This document shows, in pieces, positions 1 to 7,156 of a stretch of DNA of 34,707 nt (within the stretch, counting starts at the first letter, position 1; each line of letters starts with the position of its first letter). The notes beneath the pieces were generated by a model, which was not told the DNA's origin, did not search any database, and was given only the letters and a program-made list of their open reading frames with translations. The stretch covers positions 1-34,707 of the IMG/VR virus record IMGVR_UViG_3300042292_000453; one strand, 5' to 3'. This stretch comes from a virus. Made by a program: the position numbers and the translations under genes.

Positions 1-2
1 GC

Positions 3-134
3 GAGTGGCTGGCGTCCAAGACATCCAGCCCGCTCGATGACGAACTGGTGCAGCACGTCGGCAACCTGCTGAAGACCAAAGAGGGCGAAGCCCTTGTGCG
101 GTGGGCATTGCTGAAGGTTGAGGAGGTTCGATGA
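3..134 (+). CDS. C-terminal fragment of an unknown protein
   Basis: An open frame enters from the left edge and ends at TGA 132-134. The visible 43 residues are charged and probably helical (it ends WALLKVEEVR). No domain can be recognised from the fragment. Its stop overlaps the ATG of the next gene in an ATGA, the coupling used throughout this window, which supports it as a real gene. The start lies outside the window. Function unknown. Confidence 0.6.
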   Translation, partial: EWLASKTSSPLDDELVQHVGNLLKTKEGEALVRWALLKVEEVR

Positions 135-415
135 CCTATGACGTGTCAGCATGGGTTCGTGTCATCGCAGCCGTTGGCGCGGCTGCTTTCATCGTTGCTC
201 CGGCCGTGGCCGCTCTGGTCCAAAAAGCCAAAGCCGCGTGGTCAGCGCGTGCAGTGGAAGGCACAACTGAAAAAGCCGCAGTGACAGAGAAGGACATGCA
301 CACGGTGCTCGACCTGGCGGCGCGGCTGAAGGCGTCTGGCTGCACTGAAGGCGTTGCCCTGTGCCAGCAGCTGATCGACGTGATGCTCGGCGGCACCTCG
401 AAGGCGAAGAAATGA
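131..415 (+). CDS. Small single-pass membrane protein, holin-like
   Basis: This 94-residue protein has one hydrophobic segment at about residues 8-30 (rich in A, V, I), followed by a charged, helical cytoplasmic-type tail rich in K, A and E. The size, single N-terminal membrane span and position among lysis-type genes suggest a holin or a lysis accessory protein. There is no sequence signature that proves it. The start ATG overlaps the upstream stop and its own stop overlaps the next ATG, so it is translationally coupled on both sides. Alternative: a generic phage membrane protein of unknown role. Confidence 0.7.
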   Translation: MTYDVSAWVRVIAAVGAAAFIVAPAVAALVQKAKAAWSARAVEGTTEKAAVTEKDMHTVLDLAARLKASGCTEGVALCQQLIDVMLGGTSKAKK

Positions 416-891
416 ACCAGACCACTCGGCTACTCGTAGCGTTCTGCCTTGGATGCTTCGCGCTATTTGGCGTCGAGAGTTGCAAGAAATCCGCACCCAC
501 TGAAATCACAATCGAAGAGCCTAGCGCGGCGATGAAGACAAAAGTTTCGGACGTTCACCGGATCATGGCGACCGCGAACCCCATCGACCGCATCCTGTGG
601 GCACAGTTGTGGTCGAAGTCTGCCGCCGTGGTGCGTGGCGATGCCACCGACACGCAGCCGGTGTTCACCGACACGCGAGCCCTGCGTGGATTCCAAATCA
701 TTGCCGTTCGCATCGGCTGGCGGCGACTCGGGGCGAACCCACAGGACAAATACGCCGGGCTGGGCGAAGCCGTAGAGCGTGCCTTTGCAGACACGATCGG
801 CCTCGACGTGAAGCCTGTCACGCCAGAGGTTCGCCAGGCGTACATCGACCTGTGCAACGCTCTCGCGTGGTGCGGCGCTGGGAGGGGCTGA
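412..891 (+). CDS. Putative secreted lipoprotein, unknown function
   Basis: 160 residues. The N-terminus has a short basic start, a hydrophobic stretch (LLVAFCLGCFALFGV) and then ESCKKS, which resembles a signal peptide ending in a lipobox-like Cys24, although the E at -2 is atypical. The rest is a soluble alpha-helical domain without a recognised motif. Start ATG 412 is chosen because it overlaps the previous stop (ATGA) and begins exactly at the signal sequence. An exported lipoprotein beside holin-like genes might act in the envelope stage of lysis (spanin-like), but this is inferred from position only. Confidence 0.65.
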   Translation: MNQTTRLLVAFCLGCFALFGVESCKKSAPTEITIEEPSAAMKTKVSDVHRIMATANPIDRILWAQLWSKSAAVVRGDATDTQPVFTDTRALRGFQIIAVRIGWRRLGANPQDKYAGLGEAVERAFADTIGLDVKPVTPEVRQAYIDLCNALAWCGAGRG

Positions 892-894
892 GAG

Positions 895-1809
895 ATGGCC
901 TTCCTGCCGTTGATGGGCTACACGCCCAACCCCGAAGCCACAGAGCGGTTCGTTGCATCGCTGCCGTTTCAGACGCTGGCGAGTGCTGGCCCCGGCCTGG
1001 CTGACGAGCAACGCGAGACGCTGCTGTACCCGGCCCTGTTCGCAGTCGCTCCCGATTGGAAACGTGGGGCACAGGGCATCGGCTCCTGTGTCGGCTGGGG
1101 CTGGGCCTTGTCGTGCGACATCCTCGCCGCCTGCGACATCGTGGTGCGTGGCGAGTCGGAGAGTTACGGCGGGCGGGTGCTCGAAGCCAGCGTGTATGCC
1201 TTCTCTCGCGTCGAGGCTCGCGGTGGGCGGCCCGCTGGTATGTCCGATGGCTCCTACGGCGGCGCGGCAGCCAAAGCCGTTACGCAGTTCGGTACGCTGC
1301 ACTACGGCCAGGACTACGGCGGCCAGACGTTTGGCGAATACTCTGCCAACCGGGAGAAGACGTGGGGGAACACGGGCGTTCCCAACGAACTCGAACCGTT
1401 CGCCGTGAAGCATCGGGTGGCGACAACCACGCTGGCGACATCGTTCAAGGAAGCCGGGCTGGCGATCCAGAACGGCTACCCCGTGGCGGTCTGCTCTGGG
1501 CAGGGCTTCGGCATGACGCGAGACGCTGACGGGTTCTGCCGGGCGGCTGGCTCCTGGGCACACTGCATGATGTTCGCAGGCGTGCGGTACGGATCGCGGC
1601 CGGGCCTGCTCTGCGTGAACAGCTGGGGTGCGTCCAACTCTGGGAAGCACTACCCCGAGACGATGCCCGAGCGGTTCAAGGAATGTTCCTTCTGGGTAGA
1701 TGCAGACGTGTGCGACCGGATGCTGTCTGGCCGCGACTCGTTCGCAGTCGCTGGGTATGAAGGCTTCGCCCCGCGTCGGCTGCCCGATTGGCTGGGAGGC
1801 GTGATATGA
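895..1809 (+). CDS. Papain-like (C1 fold) cysteine peptidase
   Basis: 304 residues. The catalytic elements of the papain family appear in order: an oxyanion-type Gln60 and nucleophile Cys65 in QGIGSCVGWGWA, His223 in GSWAHCMMFAGV, and Asn242 with the following Trp in CVNSWG. The Cys-His-Asn spacing (about 160, then 19 residues) fits the C1 peptidase fold. No signal peptide is obvious, so if it acts outside the cytoplasm it would need a holin or virion delivery. It lies between a lipoprotein-like gene and further small membrane proteins, so an endolysin-like or envelope-degrading role is plausible; a virion-borne protease is the alternative. A good ribosome site (GGAGGGG) precedes ATG 895. Confidence 0.85.
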   Translation: MAFLPLMGYTPNPEATERFVASLPFQTLASAGPGLADEQRETLLYPALFAVAPDWKRGAQGIGSCVGWGWALSCDILAACDIVVRGESESYGGRVLEASVYAFSRVEARGGRPAGMSDGSYGGAAAKAVTQFGTLHYGQDYGGQTFGEYSANREKTWGNTGVPNELEPFAVKHRVATTTLATSFKEAGLAIQNGYPVAVCSGQGFGMTRDADGFCRAAGSWAHCMMFAGVRYGSRPGLLCVNSWGASNSGKHYPETMPERFKECSFWVDADVCDRMLSGRDSFAVAGYEGFAPRRLPDWLGGVI

Positions 1810-2084
1810 AAACGGCCAGCATTGTTGCCGGGGCGTTCGTCCTGGCTGCGTCGATGCAGAGCGTGCCAAGGGATGCTTCCCTGTCTGCGGATCTCGCCTG
1901 CGAGGCGGCCCGGATGCTTGTCTTTCAGCAGGCCGGGCCAGCCAAGCCGGTAAGCGATGCCTGCGACAACTGCAACGGCACGGGCAAGGTGGGAGACGGC
2001 CGCATTGTGATGACGTGCCCCATCTGCAAAGGAACCGGGAAGAAACCCAAGGCCGCCTGCGCGAACGGGAGGTGCCCACTATGA
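1806..2084 (+). CDS. Secreted zinc-ribbon protein with DnaJ-type CxxCxGxG repeats
   Basis: 92 residues starting at ATG 1806, which overlaps the previous stop. An N-terminal hydrophobic segment (about residues 4-20, ending AASMQS) looks like a signal peptide. Two motifs, CDNCNGTGKV and CPICKGTGKK, match the CxxCxGxG zinc-binding repeats of the DnaJ cysteine-rich domain; here there are two repeats rather than four, so it probably binds one zinc ion. A further CANGRC sits at the C-terminus. Such mini-DnaJ-zinc proteins are common in phages and have no assigned role. Being coupled to the peptidase gene, it might assist that enzyme, but this is a guess. Confidence 0.75.
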   Translation: MKTASIVAGAFVLAASMQSVPRDASLSADLACEAARMLVFQQAGPAKPVSDACDNCNGTGKVGDGRIVMTCPICKGTGKKPKAACANGRCPL

Positions 2085-2425
2085 GCCTCGAAGACCTCGA
2101 CGCCTACGTGTGGCAGCAGCTGTCAGCCCGCAAGCACATGGCCGGGAAAGCCCTGGTGTCGAGGCTGGCAAACCGCGTGGTTCGCAAGTGGCCGCACGTC
2201 GCCATGAGCCAGACGAGGCCGGAGCAGTACGCCGTAGTCACAGACGAGATCGCCCGCAGCATCGAGCGGAGCGAACGGCAGAACTACCAAATGGGCATCA
2301 TTCTGACGCTGGTGCTGGGTGTTCTCATTCAGGAGATCGTCAAGGCAGTCCTGCGGTGGTGGCTGGAATCTGCAAGCAATCGAATCCAACTCTTAGGCTG
2401 GCAAACGGAGATGCGCAAGCGATGA
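2081..2425 (+). CDS. Small membrane protein, unknown function
   Basis: 114 residues with an amphipathic, basic N-terminal half and one membrane span at about residues 71-90 (MGIILTLVLGVLIQEIVKAV), then a short basic tail. The start ATG 2081 overlaps the previous stop (ATGA) and the stop overlaps the next gene in the same way. It lies among the lysis-type genes and could be a holin partner or antiholin; nothing in the sequence decides this. Confidence 0.7.
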   Translation: MSLEDLDAYVWQQLSARKHMAGKALVSRLANRVVRKWPHVAMSQTRPEQYAVVTDEIARSIERSERQNYQMGIILTLVLGVLIQEIVKAVLRWWLESASNRIQLLGWQTEMRKR

Positions 2426-2682
2426 CAGACGAAACGAAGAACACCATGTTTGCCATCATCGAGCGGTGGGGCTTCCCTACCCTAGTGGCGATTGCGTTCG
2501 GCTGGGTGCTTCGCCAGGACGTGCTGCTACCGCTGGTGTCGGCGCATCAAGAGTTCGTCAGCCAGTTGGGCGAGACTCAGCGGGAGATCAGCGGCGCGAT
2601 CCGCGAGCAGACCCGCTTGCTCTATGCGTTACAACCCAAGTCTGCCGCGACGGTGATGCCGGAAACTGACCGGCAAAACTAA
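2422..2682 (+). CDS. Holin-like membrane protein (BhlA/UviB-like layout)
   Basis: 86 residues. One hydrophobic span near the N-terminus (about 10-30, IIERWGFPTLVAIAFGWVL) is followed by a charged helix rich in Q, R and E (residues 45-70), the layout of BhlA/UviB-type holins: a short outside N-terminus, one span and a cytoplasmic coiled helix. Sequence identity to that family cannot be claimed from inspection. It ends the coupled run of lysis-type genes, and the first copy of a recurring intergenic hairpin follows its stop codon. Confidence 0.6.
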   Translation: MTDETKNTMFAIIERWGFPTLVAIAFGWVLRQDVLLPLVSAHQEFVSQLGETQREISGAIREQTRLLYALQPKSAATVMPETDRQN

Positions 2683-2684
2683 GA

Positions 2685-2705
2685 CGCTATATCACCCCAA
2701 GAGCG
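2685..2705 (+). repeat. Post-stop hairpin repeat, copy 1
   Basis: Starting two bases after the TAA stop, CGCTAT begins a 21-nt unit with arms CGCT (2685-2688) and AGCG (2702-2705) and a 13-nt loop (ATATCACCCCAAG). Equivalent units follow the next genes at 3858, 4209 and, diverged, 4692. Role unknown; perhaps an RNA processing or stability element. Confidence 0.55.
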
Positions 2706-2712
2706 CACTACG

Positions 2713-3555
2713 ATGGCAATGAGCCCGAGAACGCTTCGCCCAAGAGCATCCGCAGGCTACGGCCTAGACGCCCGCGATTGGCAGTCTCGCGTAGTCGCCA
2801 ACGGCGGCACCGTCTCAGCCACGACGATGAAGGCTGTCGATGCGTTTTGTAAGGCAATCGTCACGGCTGGCCTGCGCGACCGTTTCTACCGTTTGGGCAT
2901 CTTCGCGGGGTCAAATCTGAATGCCGCACTCGTGCCGCTGTTTCGCGGGCCAGATCGGACGGGGACGCAGTTTGGGAATACCACCGATACGAACGTCGGG
3001 CCGTTTGTCAGCGGGGACTACAGCGAAACGGGAGCGAGCGGAGGGCTGACATCAAACTCCGACACCAAACACCTGCGCACCGGGCTAAACCTGAACGCTA
3101 TGGATGCGTTTACGACAGGTCACTTTATGGCGGCAATCGGTGCCTACCCTGGCGCGGTGCAGTACCCGATTGGCGCGGTGGACGGCTCCGACAGATACCT
3201 TTTGCAATTGCGCACTGACCGAGCATTTTGGGGCAGCACAACTCCCACTTCGCCTGCCAGTAACAACCTTATCAGCGCCAACGGAATGGCGCTCATGACG
3301 CGAGAGTCTGCGACAGCGCTAACGCTCTACAACGGCAGCACATCCGTCGGGACGGTAACCAGCAGCATTACTCCAGCGGGCGGCAATGCGGAGGTCTACG
3401 TTTACCGCACAGACGAGATTGTAGGCAGCTTCCCGGCTTATGTCGGGAACATGAGGGCATACAGCATCGGCCGGGCTATGACATCGGCGCAGGTGGCGTC
3501 CCTCTACACCGCAATGCAGTCGCTCCAAACCTCATTAGGCAGAACGCAAGCATGA
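2713..3555 (+). CDS. Phage structural protein, fibre/LamG-like
   Basis: 280 residues. The N-terminal part (GYGLDARDWQSRVVANGGTVSATTMKAVDAF, given here as a region at residues 15-46) resembles a segment that recurs in phage tail-fibre and base-level proteins, followed by IVTAGLRDRFYRLGIFAG and LVPLFRGP. The C-terminal half is beta-rich with N/S/T/G-rich turns and a final AYSIGRAMTSAQVASLYTAM, which is typical of concanavalin-like (LamG) domains in phage adhesion proteins. Probable role: virion surface or receptor interaction. The start ATG 2713 has no strong ribosome site. Family membership is from pattern memory, not a search. Confidence 0.65.
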   Translation: MAMSPRTLRPRASAGYGLDARDWQSRVVANGGTVSATTMKAVDAFCKAIVTAGLRDRFYRLGIFAGSNLNAALVPLFRGPDRTGTQFGNTTDTNVGPFVSGDYSETGASGGLTSNSDTKHLRTGLNLNAMDAFTTGHFMAAIGAYPGAVQYPIGAVDGSDRYLLQLRTDRAFWGSTTPTSPASNNLISANGMALMTRESATALTLYNGSTSVGTVTSSITPAGGNAEVYVYRTDEIVGSFPAYVGNMRAYSIGRAMTSAQVASLYTAMQSLQTSLGRTQA

Positions 3556-3857
3556 CACTGGCCGACCTCACGCTGCCCGTTGAACTCACTTGGGCCAGGG
3601 ACTACGCCTTGGTCTTCCCGGCAGCCCTTGCCCAACGGCTCGCCCAGGTGCAGGCAGAGCATGGCGACCCACGCCACGTTCCAAACGCTCGCCCTCTGAC
3701 AGATGGGCGGTTCATGCTGAACGCTGACATCCTGACCGAGTGCCTGCCCGGCGGGTTTCTGCACGGCGGCTTTTCACACTTGGATGCCGAGCGGTTTGCC
3801 GACATCGAAGTGATGCCGATGGCGGATGCTGTCGCCCTGCTGGCGACGGATGCGTGA
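3552..3857 (+). CDS. Small unknown protein coupled to the fibre-like gene
   Basis: 101 residues, acidic, mixed alpha/beta, with no membrane span or known motif. The ATG at 3552 overlaps the stop of the fibre-like gene, so the two are probably co-translated; a chaperone or accessory subunit of that protein is a possible role but is unsupported by motifs. A conserved hairpin repeat directly follows its TGA. Confidence 0.6.
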   Translation: MTLADLTLPVELTWARDYALVFPAALAQRLAQVQAEHGDPRHVPNARPLTDGRFMLNADILTECLPGGFLHGGFSHLDAERFADIEVMPMADAVALLATDA

Positions 3858-3878
3858 CGCTATCCCAACTAGAGAGCG
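3858..3878 (+). repeat. Post-stop hairpin repeat, copy 2
   Basis: Same 21-nt layout as at 2685: CGCT arm (3858-3861), 13-nt loop ATCCCAACTAGAG, AGCG arm (3875-3878), beginning immediately at the stop codon. Arms are identical to copy 1 and loop length is the same while the loop sequence differs. Confidence 0.55.
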
Positions 3879-3941
3879 CGGAAAAGGTATTTCGCCGCCT
3901 TGCTATTGGGGTAGAATGACTCCCCGAAAGGAAGGTGATTC

Positions 3942-4208
3942 ATGGAACAAGGAGCAGGGAAGTACGACACGTTTTCCCACCTGCCAGAGATTTCCGCCGC
4001 AGCATTGCGTGTCATGGTTCTGAATGACCAGAAGTCTGGCATCGATACGCTGCCTGCCTATGTTCGGTTCCGCGTGCAAGAGGCCGCCGACTTGCTGGAT
4101 GAGTGTGCCGAGCGACTTGCGGCGCTAGAGAAGTACGTCGCCTTAGTTCAGGGGGCGGCTGGCGAGGCGTTCTCGGAACTGTGCGAGAATTTCGCTGACG
4201 CGGAATGA
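3942..4208 (+). CDS. Small helical protein, unknown function
   Basis: 88 residues, largely alpha-helical and acidic (AADLLDECAERLAALEKYVA is a likely coiled-coil stretch at about 48-67). A good ribosome site (GAAAGGAAGG) lies before ATG 3942. A -10-like TAGAAT occurs at 3913-3918 in the gap upstream, without a convincing -35. It is separated from neighbours by gaps rather than overlaps, unlike most genes here, suggesting it may have its own transcript. Function not recognised. Confidence 0.6.
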   Translation: MEQGAGKYDTFSHLPEISAAALRVMVLNDQKSGIDTLPAYVRFRVQEAADLLDECAERLAALEKYVALVQGAAGEAFSELCENFADAE

Positions 4209-4229
4209 CGCTATAGCACCAGAAGAACG
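4209..4229 (+). repeat. Post-stop hairpin repeat, copy 3
   Basis: CGCT arm (4209-4212), 13-nt loop ATAGCACCAGAAG, then AACG (4226-4229), one mismatch from the AGCG arm of copies 1 and 2. It begins at the TGA of the preceding gene. A more diverged fourth unit (CGCT, 13 nt, ACAG) follows the stop at 4691. Confidence 0.45.
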
Positions 4230-4484
4230 TCGTGGTATCGGCGGGCAGTATCACGGCAGTTTCCGGCGGCGGAAACCTCGTCACATGGGAAAAAGTGCAT
4301 AGGATTTCTTTCCGAATCCATATGCGAAAAGCATCACAAATGATGCGTTTGCTGATATGATTGGGGCGGCTTTTGATAGACCACGACCTATCAAAAACTG
4401 GAAACTGGAAATCGCTGCACTACGGCGGCACCGTACACACGGCGAGTGTAGTGTGGCCGATAAACCGTAGTAACTTCGCTATAC
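4230..4484 (+). other. Structured non-coding gap with four inverted repeats
   Basis: No convincing gene is seen here. Instead there are three perfect palindromic hairpins: GTTTCCG/CGGAAAC with a 4-nt loop (4259-4276), GCATCA/TGATGC with a 4-nt loop (4331-4346), and TTTTGATAG/CTATCAAAA with an 8-nt spacer (4371-4396). A longer-range pair CACTAC (4418-4423) / GTAGTG (4448-4453) follows. Base composition is lower in G+C than the flanks. It could be a small RNA, an operator cluster or a late-transcription control region. Confidence 0.5.
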
Positions 4485-4691
4485 ATGCCCATCGCCACGC
4501 TCACCTACACGCTCCCAGAAGAGCAGGCCGAATACGACGCCGCTCGGCTGGGCATGGAGGCGAGGCAGGTCTTGTGGCAGATCGACCAGACCTGCCGCAG
4601 CCTGTGCAAGCACGGCGAGCCGACAGCGGAGGAGCGTAGGCTCGCGGAAGAAATACGGGCGATGATTCCTGGCGAGATGCTGGACATCTGA
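4485..4691 (+). CDS. Small unknown phage protein
   Basis: 68 residues with a beta-like start (MPIATLTYTLPEEQAEYDAA) and two helices. The layout, an N-terminal TLPEEQ.E segment followed by a hydrophobic Gx.A..VLW helix, resembles short hypothetical proteins that recur in phages and have no assigned function. No clear ribosome site is visible in front of ATG 4485. Kept because codon use and the tight stop/repeat junction downstream look genuine. Confidence 0.55.
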   Translation: MPIATLTYTLPEEQAEYDAARLGMEARQVLWQIDQTCRSLCKHGEPTAEERRLAEEIRAMIPGEMLDI

Positions 4692-4775
4692 CGCTCTTCA
4701 TTGAGAAGACAGCCACGCACGCTACTGCAAGGGGAACGGCACAGATGCCTAGCCTAGAGGCACAGGAGACCACAC

Positions 4776-5132
4776 ATGTCCGACGCCACGATCAGCCGCA
4801 AGCACAGGGATTTCGACATTACGCTGCACACAGCCACCAGCCTGGCTACCACGCTCGATATGCGTGACGTTGCAGGGGCTGTGGTCTCGTTTGGCACCAT
4901 GAGCACCTCTGCCACGTCGCTACAGATGTGGGTGGGTTCCGCCCCTACTGGTGCGTTCCGACGCTTGTACAAGGTGGACGGCAGCGTGGCTGACCTGACG
5001 CTGGCCGCCTCGACCACAGAAGGCCGGGCATACGCTTTGCCCGATGAAGTGTTCGGCACTGAGTACCTCAAGATCGTCAGCGCCACGACAAACAGCACGG
5101 GCACGACCGGCTTCGTGATGTTCAAGAGCTAG
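4776..5132 (+). CDS. Putative virion protein, beta-rich
   Basis: 118 residues rich in T, S, A and V, with alternating polar/hydrophobic beta-strand patterns, no charged helices and no signal peptide, as in small capsid-decoration or tail proteins. AGGAG precedes ATG 4776. It sits just before the HNH and packaging genes. A structural role is inferred from composition and location only. Confidence 0.55.
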   Translation: MSDATISRKHRDFDITLHTATSLATTLDMRDVAGAVVSFGTMSTSATSLQMWVGSAPTGAFRRLYKVDGSVADLTLAASTTEGRAYALPDEVFGTEYLKIVSATTNSTGTTGFVMFKS

Positions 5133-5136
5133 GCCC

Positions 5137-5457
5137 ATGCCTACACGGATGCCGAGCCACAGGCCGCCACGTCTACGGACGCGAGGCCCAAGGCGTGACG
5201 ACACGGCCAGGCCCAACGCTGCGGCACGGGGCTACTGCGACAAGGCACACAAGCTGTGGCGTCAGGCTGTGCTGACCAAGTGCAGCTGGCAATGCGTTGA
5301 CTGTGGCCGAGTGGATCACGGACGTGGGATGCACGCGGACCACATCGTGCCCATCACGCAGGGCGGCGATAGGTACGACGTGGCGAACGGTGCGGCACGG
5401 TGCCTAGCTTGCCACAGCAGGAAGACGGCACGGGAGAATGCGAAACCAGTGGTTTGA
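5137..5457 (+). CDS. HNH endonuclease
   Basis: 106 residues. A basic N-terminus is followed by an HNH core: zinc ligands CVDCG, then HADHIVPITQGGDRYDVANG with the DHI general-base His and the Asn, then CLACHSRK. Family knowledge: HNH proteins beside terminase genes act with the terminase in packaging of HK97-type phages, and others are free-standing homing nucleases. Its closeness to the terminase genes fits the packaging role, but a second HNH gene lies in between. Confidence 0.85.
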   Translation: MPTRMPSHRPPRLRTRGPRRDDTARPNAAARGYCDKAHKLWRQAVLTKCSWQCVDCGRVDHGRGMHADHIVPITQGGDRYDVANGAARCLACHSRKTARENAKPVV

Positions 5458-5498
5458 CAACCTTGGTACGACCAGTGGCAACTCAGGAGAAAGTTGCC

Positions 5499-6572
5499 AT
5501 GGGATGCAGGAAGTGCGGTTCGGACTGGAAGACCGCAACCGGAAGAGATTGCCAGAGATGCCCGCACTGCGACAAACTTCAGCGGCACTTAGCCAGAAAG
5601 GCTGGACGTTGGGTAGAGGCGACTGAGCAGGCCATTTGCAAGACCTGCGGTAAAGAGTTCACCAACGCGGGAGCCAACGTCGGCAAGGCCAAGTGCTGCT
5701 CTCTTGAATGCAAGAACGCATGCCGAAAGTCTTGGCACGCGGCCTACATGGCCGAATACAAGAAAGAATACAAGAAAGGGCGGCTAAAGGGCACACAGGC
5801 CAGTGGGCGGCGGCCAATGCCTACCTGTAAGCGATGCGGCCAGCAATTTAAGCGGAAGCATGGCGGAAATAACGCCAATCTCTATTGCAACAAGAAGTGT
5901 TTTTTTGAAGCACGCAATGCAGGCGATCACGCCTGGGACACAAGCAACCAGCGGAAGGCTGTGTGGCATAGGTTCGGGCCGTATGCCTCTGCGCCGAGTG
6001 CTGTGCTTATGCGGCTCATTACAGCTGGACACGCTGCGATTGAGTGGGCCGGAAACGGCATGCGTCGGCTCTCTGAAAAAGAATTTGCTAGGCCGACGTG
6101 CGAGCAATGCGGGTGCCCATGCAAGGATGGCGCGTCCAGGTTCTGTTCTTATGCGTGCGCCAAAGCGTGGCGAGGAGAGCGTCAATGCAAGTGTGGGGCG
6201 ATAGTTTCAAACTGCACCGCCTTCGGTCTAGGACCTTCTTGTGTTGCTTGCAAGCGCAAGACGGTTCGTGCGTGGAAAAGGCTTTATGGCAAAGACACTC
6301 GCAAGCGAGTCAGGAAAGGCGGTGGTTATTGGAATCCACAAGTAAAAGCAATGGCTGTATTCAAGCGTGACAAGTGGATCTGTTACCTGTGCAAGGCACG
6401 ATGCGAAAAGGTTTACGATCCGCTGAATCCACTTTCTGCAACGCTGGATCATGTATGGCCGGTTTCACGCGGCGGCGATCACGACTGGCCCAACGTCCGC
6501 ACGGCATGCGCCGGGTGTAACGCAAAGAAGGGCAATCGAGTTAATGGGCAGCGGTTGCTTAGGTTCGGATGA
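5499..6572 (+). CDS. Zinc-finger-array HNH endonuclease, probable homing enzyme
   Basis: 357 residues from ATG 5499, chosen for the AGGAG ahead of it; the longer open frame upstream only overlaps the previous HNH gene. The protein holds about six zinc-ribbon-like pairs (CRKC, CPHC, CKTC with CSLEC, CKRC with YCNKKC, CEQC with FCSYAC, CKC with CVAC), then a C-terminal HNH nuclease: CYLCKARC, LDHVWPVSRGGDHDWPN and CAGC. The array likely reads DNA while the HNH cuts it, as in homing endonucleases. Codons are less G+C-rich than in neighbours, suggesting transfer. It ends where the terminase genes begin. Confidence 0.8.
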   Translation: MGCRKCGSDWKTATGRDCQRCPHCDKLQRHLARKAGRWVEATEQAICKTCGKEFTNAGANVGKAKCCSLECKNACRKSWHAAYMAEYKKEYKKGRLKGTQASGRRPMPTCKRCGQQFKRKHGGNNANLYCNKKCFFEARNAGDHAWDTSNQRKAVWHRFGPYASAPSAVLMRLITAGHAAIEWAGNGMRRLSEKEFARPTCEQCGCPCKDGASRFCSYACAKAWRGERQCKCGAIVSNCTAFGLGPSCVACKRKTVRAWKRLYGKDTRKRVRKGGGYWNPQVKAMAVFKRDKWICYLCKARCEKVYDPLNPLSATLDHVWPVSRGGDHDWPNVRTACAGCNAKKGNRVNGQRLLRFG

Positions 6573-6697
6573 CAGCCGCCACGCCAGCCCCCCCACCCCC
6601 CACCCCCCCCAAGGGTGGGTCGCCTAACGCGCTAAAACGCCACATCAGACCACCCGGTTATCCTCTAAACACACACCGTCGAAATTGGAAGTTTGGT
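6573..6697 (+). other. C-tract gap before the small terminase, G-quadruplex-prone
   Basis: The + strand has C7-A-C6-A-C8 at 6588-6610, so the - strand has three long G runs plus a nearby GGGTGGG-complement tract. The reading frame is open through here (ATG 6569) but codon choice is unlike the terminase gene (CTA, AGA, CGA, ACA), so it is more probably non-coding. Its place between an HNH gene and the terminase makes it a candidate cos/pac region. Confidence 0.45.
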
Positions 6698-7156
6698 ATG
6701 GGCAAGGGACGTAAGCCGACTCCTAAACCGCTCCTTAAGCTTCGTGGCTCTGAAATTAGGGGGCCACATAAGACAGGAATCGACGCGCCGCCTGGCGTTC
6801 CACCATCGCCGGATTGGCTGGCCGATGTTGCCCGAGCCGAGTGGGAGCGGATCGTTCCCATGCTTGAAGCGTCGAAGGTGATGTCGCCGCGCCACCAGCA
6901 GACGCTTGCGGCTTACTGCGATTCCTTCGCGGACATGGTGGAAGCCGATCGGGAACTGAAGGCGAACGGCACCACGATCATGGACGATAAGGGTAGGGTA
7001 ACTAATCACCCGGCGTGGAACCGGAAGCGTGACGCACGAAACCAGATGCTGAAGTTCGCCGCCGAGTTCGGCTTGACCGCATCTGCACTTTCAAGGGTTT
7101 CTGCCGTTGACCAAGGCCCGCAAGCAGACGAAGACGACGCCCGCATGTTCGCTTGA
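6698..7156 (+). CDS. terS: Terminase small subunit, P27 family
   Basis: 152 residues from ATG 6698. The N-terminal MGKGRKPTPKPLLKLRGSEI matches the G..PTP..L..LRG opening of P27-type small terminases, followed by a proline-rich PPG.PPSPDWL linker, a helical WERIVPMLEASKVMS region and a YCDSFADMVEADRELKANG helix ending in AEFGLTASALSRV. Small terminases bind the packaging site and recruit the large subunit. A GGAAG lies ahead of 6698. An ATG at 6569 overlaps the previous stop and would add 43 low-complexity residues; that start is less likely. The large subunit gene overlaps its 3' end. Confidence 0.8.
   Translation: MGKGRKPTPKPLLKLRGSEIRGPHKTGIDAPPGVPPSPDWLADVARAEWERIVPMLEASKVMSPRHQQTLAAYCDSFADMVEADRELKANGTTIMDDKGRVTNHPAWNRKRDARNQMLKFAAEFGLTASALSRVSAVDQGPQADEDDARMFA

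Noticed and set aside
463-2079. 538-codon open frame on the - strand
   Set aside because: It is antisense to the lipoprotein-like and peptidase genes, which have real motifs and coupled starts; long antisense frames are expected in G+C-rich DNA.
4361-4639. 92-codon frame in the structured gap
   Set aside because: It starts at a non-ATG codon inside the palindrome region and runs into the 4485 gene in another frame, without a ribosome site.
6569-6697. Longer terminase small subunit starting at 6569
   Set aside because: It would add a proline-rich, low-complexity segment with atypical codons; the family motif begins at 6698.
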